This document shows, piece after piece, positions 26,674-35,275 of a DNA stretch of 35,276 nt. The stretch lies in the NCBI GenBank assembly GCA_017960525.1, contig JAGCZA010000126.1, positions 1 through 35,276 on the forward strand. The letters are read 5' to 3'. How positions within the stretch are numbered: the first letter of the stretch is position 1; each line of letters opens with the position of its first letter. The notes under the pieces are model-generated. The model saw only the letters and a list, made by a program, of their open reading frames with translations, did not search any database and was not told the origin of the DNA. The DNA is from Prevotella sp. (lineage in GTDB: Bacteria > Bacteroidota > Bacteroidia > Bacteroidales > Bacteroidaceae). Made by a program: the position numbers and the translations under genes.

Positions 26674-28494
26674 CTACTTGGAGATATTGCTTTCGCCAGA
26701 ACTGAATGCAGGATTCTGGGCATCGGCAAGGTTCTTGTTCACCTTGGTCTCCTCATCGTTGTATGGCCAGAAAATGGCATACATACCTGTGGTCGCACTG
26801 CCAAAAAAGTTCTGTACGTACTGGGAGTTCGTACCCTCACGGCGGCTCATAATACGGCACAACTCGTCGGTGTTGCCATCGCGCATAGAGCGGCGGACCA
26901 AGTCGTACCAACGCTTGCCCTCGAACATCAACTCCCGCTGACGCTCTGCCATCACGAGCGCTTCCATCGTGGCACGGGTGCCGAAGTTGCGCTCATTGAG
27001 CACATCAGTCATACTGGACGTCTGCTGGCAGATGCTACGGTTGTTGACAGCCTTCACCAACTTGAAAGCCTCGGTCAGCAACGGAGCATTGTAGGCATTG
27101 GTCTCGGAGTCGGAGCCTTCCCTCATTTTCTGGCAAAGAGCCTCAGCCTTAAGCAGCATAATGTCGGGAACACGATAGATAATCCACGGTGCTGAGTTGT
27201 AATGATGGTCAACATTATTAATCTTTGCATACGAGAATTTCGACCCGTATGTAACTGATGGCGGTGAAGTACGTGTGGCATTGTCAGAGATTGTCACGCT
27301 GCGGCATACGAACTTGTTGATAGACTCATCGTTGTTGTTGGAATTGGTATAGAGGCGTGAATCGGCATAATAGTTTGCGTCGGCATATACTGAACGCGAA
27401 TTGACCTTTCCTGCATCGCTAATGACGGAACTGGAGGGGGCCAGATAGCCTTTTGTCACGGTGCTGTTGCCATAGAAAAGACCTACAGCACTATTTCCCA
27501 ACATGGTGTTTCCTGCCCGAGATTCATCGAAGAGCAGTTCAAAAATGGTTTCGGAACTATTGCCGTCAATGAATATTGTGCGGTAGTAATTGCCAAAGGA
27601 ACTACTGTATGTAGAGCTGCCCACCAAAGGATAGCCCAGCAAACGCTGGTCTGTGGTCTGCCCCATACTGTAAGAACTCGACTCCTTAGCCAGTTCTTTT
27701 TTGTCTTCTATGACCAAGTCGGCATAGTAGATACACTTGTCGTAGTCGCCCTTCCAGAGGTACATCTCACAGAGCATGGCCCAGACAGCACAACGAGTGA
27801 TGCGACCAGTCTGATACTTGGACTTGTTTGTTGGATAACGCTTGATGGCATTCCCTTGTACAGACTCAAGATCGCTGATAAGGCTGTCAAGAATAACCTC
27901 AAAAGATGTCGGTGGAAGATCCATAATCTGGTCATCATCGGTAAAGGCTTCAGTGCTGTAGGGCACATTGCGGAATGTCCGAATGAGATAGAAATAGCAC
28001 AGGTCGCGCAGTCCGCTCACTTCAGCAATGGTAGCCTTCAGCTCACTCTGTGTGTAGCCTGGATCGCTGGCAGCCACGCCTGGTGCATACTTGATGACGG
28101 TATTGCAACGGTTGATGACAGAGTAGAGCCCGTCCCAGGCCGTATAGGGATTCTTGGTGGTGATGTTCTCCTTGAGGACATTCTCCAGATTGGCATCCTT
28201 GTCGATGTTGATGCCGGCCATCACATTGTCGGCACGGCACTCTCCCCACACGATGAGACGGCGGACGACATCGTCGGACTGCATACGAGAATAGCATCCT
28301 GCCACGATATTGTCAACATCGGCTTTCTCATTCCAAAATTCCTCCAGCACTATTTCACTACGGGAAGGAATCTCGAGAAAATCGCTACACGCTACGCTAA
28401 ATGACAAATGATAAATGATAAATGACAAACCTATCAGCTTGGCATATAGCGAGCGTTTCCTTTTATTGTCGATCTTAGTAGTCATAATATTCAA
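26674..28494 (-). CDS. SusD/RagB-type outer-membrane lipoprotein (first pair)
   Basis: This 606-residue surface lipoprotein partners the SusC encoded 35 nt upstream. The lipobox is SVAC (Cys36) followed by SDFLEIPSR. Family regions include 'FWNEKADVDNIVAGCYSRM', 'SGLRDLCYFYLIRTFRNVPY' and, near the C-terminus, 'AERQRELMFEGKRWYDLVRR', all typical of SusD. The signal peptide core LSFIIYHLSF is encoded by four perfect 7-bp repeats (28398-28425). Because the repeat unit is not a multiple of three, change in copy number would put the mature protein out of frame. The imported ligand is unknown; no enzyme in the cluster points to it. Confidence 0.93.
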   Translation of the reverse strand: MNIMTTKIDNKRKRSLYAKLIGLSFIIYHLSFSVACSDFLEIPSRSEIVLEEFWNEKADVDNIVAGCYSRMQSDDVVRRLIVWGECRADNVMAGINIDKDANLENVLKENITTKNPYTAWDGLYSVINRCNTVIKYAPGVAASDPGYTQSELKATIAEVSGLRDLCYFYLIRTFRNVPYSTEAFTDDDQIMDLPPTSFEVILDSLISDLESVQGNAIKRYPTNKSKYQTGRITRCAVWAMLCEMYLWKGDYDKCIYYADLVIEDKKELAKESSSYSMGQTTDQRLLGYPLVGSSTYSSSFGNYYRTIFIDGNSSETIFELLFDESRAGNTMLGNSAVGLFYGNSTVTKGYLAPSSSVISDAGKVNSRSVYADANYYADSRLYTNSNNNDESINKFVCRSVTISDNATRTSPPSVTYGSKFSYAKINNVDHHYNSAPWIIYRVPDIMLLKAEALCQKMREGSDSETNAYNAPLLTEAFKLVKAVNNRSICQQTSSMTDVLNERNFGTRATMEALVMAERQRELMFEGKRWYDLVRRSMRDGNTDELCRIMSRREGTNSQYVQNFFGSATTGMYAIFWPYNDEETKVNKNLADAQNPAFSSGESNISK

Positions 28495-28528
28495 TTTTCA
28501 ATTTTCAATATTCAATTTAGCAAAGCGC
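28389..28528. repeat. MITE-like cassette with inverted ends at the first SusC-SusD junction
   Basis: Ends ACGCTACGCT (28389-28398) and AGCAAAGCGC (28519-28528) are inverted relative to each other with 7 of 10 matches. Inside the left end lie four heptamers TAAATGA, CAAATGA, TAAATGA, TAAATGA (28398-28425) that encode the SusD signal-peptide core. Inside the right end lie four heptamers TATTCAA, TTTTCAA, TTTTCAA, TATTCAA (28488-28515) in the intergenic gap. The SusD start codon is between them. The layout matches the cassette at 19136-19268. Confidence 0.55.
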
Positions 28529-28529
28529 A

Positions 28530-31500
28530 TTAGAAGTCTACGGTAATACCCAGTGTGTAGCTGCGTGAGCGCGGTGTCTGGGCGCGGTCGATGGCTGGTG
28601 CATAACCGCCCTGCGATATATCCGGGTCTACACCCGAATACTTCGTGATGACAAACGGATTGTTGATTGAGGCGTAGAACGACAAACGGTTCAAGCCTAT
28701 CCACTTCAATTGCTTCTTCTTCAAAGCGTATGAAAGCTGTGCATAGCTCATACGCAGATAAGAGCCATCCTCCACATAGCGGTCGGAAACAAGCGAATTG
28801 AAGGCACTATTGTCACCATGCATGGCACGTGGCACTGAGGTCACGTCGCCCTCTTTACGCCAACGGTAGTTCACGGCCTGGGCCTGGTTGTTGTTGCCAA
28901 TCATCGACTCCAGATCCAAACGGGCCAGGTTCAGAATCTTGTTGCCCACACGATAGGTGAACTGCGTGGACAGACGCCAATCGCCATAGTTGAAGGAAAA
29001 GCCGAAACCACCAGTAAGCTTTGGCAGCGACGAACCGAGATAGGTGATGTCGAGGGCATTGATCTGACCATCGTGGTTGGCATCCTCGTAAATAGCATCA
29101 CCACCATTGAAGCGGTAGTTTTTACCACTTGCATCATTGGTGTAGTTGTACATCATACGGATTGGCTGTCCGGTGTTACCGTCACGCACCAGCTCACCCT
29201 TCTCGTTTGTCACCACAGGTGCAGTGTAAGGCCGTTTCTCCCATCCATGCTCCTGGTACCACTCGTCGGGCAAGGTGCCCTGCACAAACTGCTGGTACTG
29301 TTCATCGGTGAGATTCAGATTGACGAAAGTACTGTAGTTGTGGGTGAACACACCCTTGAACTTGAAGCCGTAGATGGCACCAAATGGATTGTGCAATTGC
29401 ACGCGCTGCAGATATTCGCCGTTCTTGTAGCCGTAGGTGGAGTTGAGGTTGTTGAGCACGTACTCATCCATCTCGATAATCTCGTTACGATTGTTACCGA
29501 AGTTGGCATTCATATCCATATAGAACTTTCCTTTACGGATGAACCTGTTAGTGTTGATGTGGAACTCCCATCCCATATTGCGCATCTTACCGGAGTTGCG
29601 GTAGGGTACAGTAGTGAAGCCGGCGTTTGAAGGAATACGGTAGTCAGGCATCAGCATATCGGTGGTGGTAGAACGGTAGGCCTCGATGGTGAGGTTGAGC
29701 TTTTCGTCCAGGAAATGGATGTCGAGTCCCACATTGTACGACGATACGATTTGCCACTTAAGGTCAGTCAGCCGGATATTCAGAGGTGCCTGGGCCGACA
29801 TGTCAATATAGCGGTCGACTGAACCGTATTTCGACGTGTATAGGTAGTTCTGGTTGGGCTGGTTACCCACACGACCCCAGCTGGGTCTGAAGGCCAGCGT
29901 CGAGAGAACTGGCTTGAGCTTCTGCATCCAAGGCTCATCACTGATAATCCACTTCAGCGAAACAGAGGGGAAGTAACCCCAGCGGTTGCCTGGGCCAAAC
30001 TTGGTGGTACCATCAGCACGTAATGTGAAATCGGCAATGTAGCGCTCTTTGTAGGCATAGTGTGTTGAGAATGTGTAGTACATCGAGCGCCACTGGTTGT
30101 ACCAAGAGCCAGGTTTGTAGTTAAGACCGCCTGCAGAAGGAGCTTCAACTCCTGTAGCCAAACCGTTTGCTTCAGTACTCTGTCCATTGCTGGAGCCACT
30201 GGTCAGTTCAAAGCGTCCCAACACCATCATAGAGTGGTCCTTGTTATTGAAGTGAGGCGTGAACGTGAGTGTCTGTTTGGTATTGAACGACACGCTCTTC
30301 GACGAACCTGTATAGCTGGTGTTCACACCTGCATTGTAGGCTATGGGAGTCAGCTCCGACGGATAGAACTTGTCATCATACTGGTTGAAGATGTTCATAT
30401 AGACACTACCACGCCAATCCAAGCGGTGATGGTCTTCATCGGTTCCTAACAAGTAATACTGGATGACCAACTCTGGACTCATATCGTAGGTGCGGCGCTG
30501 GTTCTTGGCCAGATGGGCAGACGCCACAGGGTTTACCAAATTGCGCTGGTCGTCCTTGAACACCTCGGAGCCAATGTAAATGCCATTGCGAGGCATCGTG
30601 TAATAGGTGCTGGTCTCCTCTCCCGTGTCGGGGTCAATCTCATAGATGCTCATGTTCGGCATCTTCCTCTGTGCGATGGATAGCAGGCCGTCATAGTTCA
30701 TGTCGTTCTTCGTATAGGTCAGGGCGAAGTTTGTTGATACACGTATGCGCTGGGAAACATTGTAGTCCAAGGCCACACGTGTAGAGAAGCGGTTCAGCTT
30801 CTGCTCAATCATAGTACCCGTTTCGTGGTCGAAACCACCACCAATACGGAACGATGCTTTCTCACCGCCACCACTGATAGTGACATAGTGGTTCTGGCGC
30901 AGGCCCCACTGAGTGACAGCATCGCGCCAGTCGGTGTTGGCACGGTACTGTCGCCAGTCGGCAAAGCCGCCCGTGTCATCGAGATAGTTCAATTCAGGAA
31001 TGTTCGAGGCATTGTCATCCTGCGAGGGATTGAAATATGCCTCCTTCAGCATCATGGTGTAGTCATCACCGCTGAGCAAATCATAGCCCTTCGGCTGGTA
31101 AGTGCCGGTAAGTTTTAGTGAGTATGTGAGCTTCGGTTTGCCTCGGACGCCACGCTTGGTTTGCAGTTCTATGACACCGTTACCGCCCTGTGAGCCGTAA
31201 ACGGCCGTTGCGGCTGCATCCTTCAGCACACGGATGTCGGCAATGTCTTCAGGGTTGATATTGAGCAGCTCGGCAAATTTCTCGTTGTTGGCACCAGCCA
31301 GGTCGAAGTCGGAGAGATTCACCTCGCGGATGTTGCCGTCGACCACAATGAGCGGGTTGGCATCAGTTAGGGATGAAAGCGAGCCGGAACCACGCAAACG
31401 CATAGTGGAGCCTGACCCCAGGTCACCAGAGTTGCCAATGATGTCAAGACCGGCAATACGACCCTGCAGAGCCTCGTCAACAGAAGTAATGCCCAGACCT

Positions 31501-31919
31501 TCAAACTCTTTCATAGAGATGGTTTGAGTGGCATAAGAGATTTCACGTTCCGGGATGGGCAGTCCATTACCCTGTGCGCGACGTTTCGACTTCACAGTCA
31601 CTTCCTTCAGCGTTGTAGCCGAAGACATTTTGATGTTGTAGGTAGACTGGTTAATGGGCAGTATTTGTGGCTTCATACCTACGTATGTGAAGCGTATCTT
31701 GTCCTTGGTGTTCTTCACTTTCATGGTGAAGTTACCGTTCAGGTCGGTCACGGCCGAATTGATGATACGCCCCGAACCGTCAATTTCGCAGACGGTGGCT
31801 CCCATCAGCCCGCCCAATTCGTCGCTCACTGTGCCGTGGACCGACGTAATGTTCTGGGCACTGACAGTAACTGCCAGCAGCAGAGCCATAGTCAATATGA
31901 TGGATTTCAATTTTCTCAT
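28530..31919 (-). CDS. SusC/RagA-type TonB-dependent transporter (first pair)
   Basis: This 1129-residue outer-membrane transporter is complete. It has a signal peptide (ending VSAQ) and a CarboxypepD_reg-like domain at residues about 25-100 ('VHGTVSDELGGLMGATVCEI', 'GNFTMKV'). The TonB-dependent plug contains 'IAGLDIIGNSGDLGSGSTMR', 'PLIVVDGNIREVN' and the canonical SusC motif 'VLKDAAATAVYGSQGGNGVI'. A 22-strand-type barrel follows, ending in 'YTLGITVDF' with a terminal Phe as usual for outer-membrane insertion. It is followed by the SusD gene and preceded by a four-domain FAS1 gene with a 27-nt gap. It is clearly diverged from the second SusC of the cluster, so the pair is not a recent duplication. 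Confidence 0.95.
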   Translation of the reverse strand: MRKLKSIILTMALLLAVTVSAQNITSVHGTVSDELGGLMGATVCEIDGSGRIINSAVTDLNGNFTMKVKNTKDKIRFTYVGMKPQILPINQSTYNIKMSSATTLKEVTVKSKRRAQGNGLPIPEREISYATQTISMKEFEGLGITSVDEALQGRIAGLDIIGNSGDLGSGSTMRLRGSGSLSSLTDANPLIVVDGNIREVNLSDFDLAGANNEKFAELLNINPEDIADIRVLKDAAATAVYGSQGGNGVIELQTKRGVRGKPKLTYSLKLTGTYQPKGYDLLSGDDYTMMLKEAYFNPSQDDNASNIPELNYLDDTGGFADWRQYRANTDWRDAVTQWGLRQNHYVTISGGGEKASFRIGGGFDHETGTMIEQKLNRFSTRVALDYNVSQRIRVSTNFALTYTKNDMNYDGLLSIAQRKMPNMSIYEIDPDTGEETSTYYTMPRNGIYIGSEVFKDDQRNLVNPVASAHLAKNQRRTYDMSPELVIQYYLLGTDEDHHRLDWRGSVYMNIFNQYDDKFYPSELTPIAYNAGVNTSYTGSSKSVSFNTKQTLTFTPHFNNKDHSMMVLGRFELTSGSSNGQSTEANGLATGVEAPSAGGLNYKPGSWYNQWRSMYYTFSTHYAYKERYIADFTLRADGTTKFGPGNRWGYFPSVSLKWIISDEPWMQKLKPVLSTLAFRPSWGRVGNQPNQNYLYTSKYGSVDRYIDMSAQAPLNIRLTDLKWQIVSSYNVGLDIHFLDEKLNLTIEAYRSTTTDMLMPDYRIPSNAGFTTVPYRNSGKMRNMGWEFHINTNRFIRKGKFYMDMNANFGNNRNEIIEMDEYVLNNLNSTYGYKNGEYLQRVQLHNPFGAIYGFKFKGVFTHNYSTFVNLNLTDEQYQQFVQGTLPDEWYQEHGWEKRPYTAPVVTNEKGELVRDGNTGQPIRMMYNYTNDASGKNYRFNGGDAIYEDANHDGQINALDITYLGSSLPKLTGGFGFSFNYGDWRLSTQFTYRVGNKILNLARLDLESMIGNNNQAQAVNYRWRKEGDVTSVPRAMHGDNSAFNSLVSDRYVEDGSYLRMSYAQLSYALKKKQLKWIGLNRLSFYASINNPFVITKYSGVDPDISQGGYAPAIDRAQTPRSRSYTLGITVDF

Positions 31920-31946
31920 ATCTGTATGATTTGGAGCTGTTATATG

Positions 31947-34712
31947 TTAGTTGTTCTGTAAGTATTCTGCGACGACCTCTTTCCAGGGACGCGGATTTTC
32001 ATAATATAAGGGGGCGTCGATGAGGTGAACCACAGCATCGCTACCCATAAACAGTCGGGTTCCACGGTTGTTATCCAGTTCCTCAAACCAGTACTCGCGG
32101 CAGATGTTATTGTAGAGTCCGGGATTATTTATCACCTTTTTCTTCAGGCCGGTCTTCTCATTGACCACGTCTTTGATGGTGATTCCCTGATTGCCAAATT
32201 CAACCTCCAGCTTGTAGAAACGTCCCGTTTCCGGATTGCGCTTCATAGACTCGTAACTGGTGGTACTGTTCACCTCAGGTGCCATACCGATGGCCACCGA
32301 GTGGTCCATCACGTGATAACGCACAAAGTTGGTAATGATTTCTGTAATGCAGGCTTTCACCTTGTCTTTGATTTCTTTCTTCTCACGGGCAGTTCCGCCG
32401 CCTGGCGGATACCATCCCATTTCTTGGCAGATGGTGTCCAACTTTTCAAAGCCCTTCGTGTCGAGCAGCTCGTCAGCACTGGGGAAAATCCCTTGCTCTT
32501 GCAGTTTGGCAATTGAATCGTTGGTAGGCACGAACACAGTATAGTTGTAATTATCGAACAAGCGCATATTATAATTGTTGGTGCCTGAAGGCTTGTAGGT
32601 GCTGTTCAGTGTCTGGGTGAACAGGTCACAATAGCTGCTTTGCATCAGGCTCAAGAAGCCACTGTACTCCTCGTGCTCGGCGAGGGTCTGGTAGAGCGAC
32701 TTGCGTGACCCCAGAGGCACCTGGCTGTCTATCACATAGCTGCGGCCATTTGTCTTCTGGAACACTTCAGTAGTCTCGATTTTGTGGTTATTGTGCTCCA
32801 TCTGCCATGCACCCTCAAAGGCCAGGTTGCCATTGTCGCCCATCGTGACACGCAGCAACGTACCGCCCTTTGTCTTGAACAGCGAATAGCCATCCCTCAC
32901 ATAGTCCTCCAGCGTCTTCGACTTGTCGGGAATGACAATGATGAGCTGATCCATCAGGTCGGTAAGGAACTTGTCCACAATTTCGCGGTCTACGTTTGTT
33001 GTCTGTCCAAGGATACCACGTTCAATGTTTCCGTTTTCGTCAATAGTGCTCAAGTAGCGCCAAGCTTGCACCTGCTCCGACTCTTCCCTCTTCGTCAAAT
33101 CCTTGTAGAAATAAAGGTTGCGCGGCCATTCCACACGAGTGGTGTTTCCCAAAGTGTCGGTCTGGTTGGTGGTGAGCCAATAAGAGGATGGGTCAATATA
33201 CCACGTCATAGCCTCGTTGGTGGGCAGGAGGAGTGCATACTGCGAATCCATTGACAAGAGGTATGGCAGGAAGTTTTGCTGCTCAATGACCCAGTAGATG
33301 ACACTCATTGTCGATTCGTGTGCCAGGGCGGGATAAGTGACCGATGCGTACTCGGCAGGGGTGAACACCTTGTTCGTCAGGTAGACCACACCATTGCAGC
33401 CCATAAAGCATGAGTCCACGTCTTCCTTGGTAATGCCGAGGGGTTCCTTGGCATCGTTGAGCACATGGCCGAACTTCGAGGGGACTGACTCGGAGAACGT
33501 TGGCAGCATATTGACATTGATGAGTTTCGAGAGAATCTTGTTGGGAATGGAGTCCCACTCCTCGTACTCGTCTTTCAGGTCGCGTCCCTGGTCGTTCCAC
33601 CAGTCTTCCAAAGCCTTGTTTGTAGGCACGAGCATGGCGGCTGCATCATAGTGCAGGTCGTAGCCCATCGTGTTGGAATACATGTAGTGGTTCCAGCCCG
33701 GATCAAAACTGAGAAGTTCCGTCACTGGCGTTATCATATCGGGCAATGTGTTGTTGGCTCCGACAGTTTTAGTGTTGGGATTGTAAGAGCGACGGCTGAA
33801 GTAGCGCATCACAAAAACAGAGTCCTCATTATTATATATACGGTTGTATTCTGTTCTTAAAGCATCAGAGGGATAGGGGGCGGAAAAGCGGTCCACCAAC
33901 TCGCTCCAGCGCGACATAATCGGATGCTGGCGCAGAATCTCTGCCATATTTGGCGAACTCTCTATCACGCCGTCCACTTTCTGTACGTATCCGTTCTTGC
34001 AAGTGATGTCACGGCTGACAACCTTCTTGCCGTTCACCCAGGCCTCGTTGATCGAAGTGGCCTGTCCGTTAGTAAGGATGGAGAGGTCTTCGCTGGTGAT
34101 GTTGTTGAACGTCATATAGGCTGGCAGGAAGTGTATCATCGGAGCCGTGGTGGCGTCCTTGAAGATAGGCACAGGCTTTCCCTTAGCTCTCAGTCCGTCC
34201 CAAGCTGAGGTTTTGGGCATCTTGTCTATTGGCATGACATAGACCGAGTCATAAATGCTCGTTGCCGTTTCACGGCGCATAGCCATACCCTCCATAGGCG
34301 GTGTGCCAGAGACATTTGACATCAACTCAATGAGATAGGCATTGTTAATCATAGAGTTGTTCAACAACAGTTTTTTCTGGGCCGTGGTGAGCTGTTCATA
34401 GGAACTGACACCCCACGAGTTGCCGGCAAACCACTTTTTGTAGGCATCGTCATCGGCAGCAAAGAGAGTCTTCGAGCCAGTGTGTGCCAGGACCTCGCGC
34501 TGGCCCAGGTCGTCGATGAGGCGCAACACAGTAGAGTAATTGCCTTCTTCCTCCAACCGTTCATAGATGCTGTTGCCCAGCCACGACGGCTGGCCGGTAA
34601 GCACCTCATCCTCGCACGACGGCAATGCCAACATAGTGGCACAGACAAGCAGGCCGCAAGCAGTACGAGCCGCCCACCGTCTTTTCTTCGTTACGATAGT
34701 TTTACGTTTCAT
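31947..34712 (-). CDS. Large FAS1 (fasciclin) lipoprotein with about four FAS1 domains
   Basis: This 921-residue lipoprotein (basic N-terminus, lipobox LPSC, Cys33) opens the seven-gene cluster. Four FAS1-like domains can be traced. The first is at about residues 45-255 ('YSTVLRLIDDLGQREVL', 'KTLFAADDDAYKKWF'). The second is at about 265-470 ('AAMLVPTNKALEDWWNDQG'). The third is at about 475-680 ('QYALLLPTNEAMTWYID'). The fourth is at about 685-910 ('YTVFVPTNDSIAKLQEQG', 'NFVRYHVMDHSV', 'VIDAPLYYENPRPW'). FAS1 domains serve cell adhesion and polymer or protein binding. Its position before SusC suggests an outer, ligand-contacting member of the complex. Domain borders are approximate. Confidence 0.85.
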   Translation of the reverse strand: MKRKTIVTKKRRWAARTACGLLVCATMLALPSCEDEVLTGQPSWLGNSIYERLEEEGNYSTVLRLIDDLGQREVLAHTGSKTLFAADDDAYKKWFAGNSWGVSSYEQLTTAQKKLLLNNSMINNAYLIELMSNVSGTPPMEGMAMRRETATSIYDSVYVMPIDKMPKTSAWDGLRAKGKPVPIFKDATTAPMIHFLPAYMTFNNITSEDLSILTNGQATSINEAWVNGKKVVSRDITCKNGYVQKVDGVIESSPNMAEILRQHPIMSRWSELVDRFSAPYPSDALRTEYNRIYNNEDSVFVMRYFSRRSYNPNTKTVGANNTLPDMITPVTELLSFDPGWNHYMYSNTMGYDLHYDAAAMLVPTNKALEDWWNDQGRDLKDEYEEWDSIPNKILSKLINVNMLPTFSESVPSKFGHVLNDAKEPLGITKEDVDSCFMGCNGVVYLTNKVFTPAEYASVTYPALAHESTMSVIYWVIEQQNFLPYLLSMDSQYALLLPTNEAMTWYIDPSSYWLTTNQTDTLGNTTRVEWPRNLYFYKDLTKREESEQVQAWRYLSTIDENGNIERGILGQTTNVDREIVDKFLTDLMDQLIIVIPDKSKTLEDYVRDGYSLFKTKGGTLLRVTMGDNGNLAFEGAWQMEHNNHKIETTEVFQKTNGRSYVIDSQVPLGSRKSLYQTLAEHEEYSGFLSLMQSSYCDLFTQTLNSTYKPSGTNNYNMRLFDNYNYTVFVPTNDSIAKLQEQGIFPSADELLDTKGFEKLDTICQEMGWYPPGGGTAREKKEIKDKVKACITEIITNFVRYHVMDHSVAIGMAPEVNSTTSYESMKRNPETGRFYKLEVEFGNQGITIKDVVNEKTGLKKKVINNPGLYNNICREYWFEELDNNRGTRLFMGSDAVVHLIDAPLYYENPRPWKEVVAEYLQNN

Positions 34713-34760
34713 AAATTAGATTGTTAGTTATTTTTATTTATTTAGTGTGCTGTATTTTGA

Positions 34761-34773
34761 AGCCCTGTGGGCT
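34761..34773. other. Small hairpin in the leader of the SusC/SusD operon
   Basis: AGCCC-TGT-GGGCT forms a perfect 5-bp stem about 50 nt upstream of the first gene of the cluster. The rest of the gap 34713-34865 is AT-rich. The best -7-like string on the minus strand is TAGTTTCG (34840-34833), which lacks the final G match and a -33 TTTG, so I name no promoter. Confidence 0.3.
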
Positions 34774-34865
34774 GTTTCATTTTCGCTTTAGGTGGACAGT
34801 CGGGAGACCGTCAGTAATGTGTTTCTCTTAATCGAAACTATGAATAACAAGGTTGATGGTTGGGT

Positions 34866-34914
34866 AAAAAAAGAAAAGGAGGGGTCGGAGGCCCTTTGAG
34901 TGCCCCCGATCCCT
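34866..34914 (-). terminator. Intrinsic terminator of the secreted-protein gene at the right edge
   Basis: On the minus strand AGGGATCGG (34914-34906) pairs with CCGACCCCT (34888-34880) with a single A-C mismatch. The inner GGGC/GCCT extends the stem, and the run CCTTTTCTTTTTTT follows. It lies 40 nt after the stop codon at 34955 and separates that gene from the seven-gene cluster. Confidence 0.8.
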
Positions 34915-34954
34915 TCTGTCATAGAGTGATACGGTTTGTTGGAACCATGCTCGA

Positions 34955-35275
34955 TTACTTCACAATGAACTTCTTGCCATCCTGGATGAGCAGGCCCTTG
35001 GCCTGGCCATTCACACGCTGGCCGCTCAGGTTGTAAACAGCGCTCTTGTTGCCAGCAGCCTGGATGTCCTGGATGCCGTCGCTGTCACCGCCATTGATGG
35101 CGAACTCAACGTCAACAATGGTTGCGCCTCCACCGAAGGTGGCAAAGCCCTGGTCCTTGTTGTTCGACAGACCGATGCCGAAGATCTTGCCAGTACCGGT
35201 AAGACTGGCGGGGTCAGCCTTCAGGTTGATGCTGATGAGCCTGCCCTTGGTGCCAAGCAACGGGGTCTTGTCGCC
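34955..35275 (-). CDS. C-terminal part of a secreted protein with Prevotella-type tail (5' end outside window)
   Basis: The frame is open to the right edge, so only about 106 C-terminal residues are visible; the TTG at 35260 is internal. The sequence has a beta-sandwich pattern of alternating hydrophobic strands ('GRLISINLKAD', 'GKIFGIGLSN', 'ATIVDVEFAINGG'), which recalls cohesin-like domains. A Gly/Asp/Gln linker follows (DSDGIQDIQ), then the tail 'AVYNLSGQRVNGQAKGLL...GKKFIVK'. Such tails are frequent at the ends of Prevotella secreted proteins and resemble short sorting-type C-termini. A strong terminator follows. The catalytic or binding function of the missing N-terminal part cannot be judged. 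Confidence 0.75.
   Translation of the reverse strand, partial: GDKTPLLGTKGRLISINLKADPASLTGTGKIFGIGLSNNKDQGFATFGGGATIVDVEFAINGGDSDGIQDIQAAGNKSAVYNLSGQRVNGQAKGLLIQDGKKFIVK

Noticed and set aside
17349-31919. Recent tandem duplication of the SusC/SusD pair
   Set aside because: The two SusC and two SusD proteins differ throughout, including plug motifs and lengths; only the signal-peptide cassette is alike.
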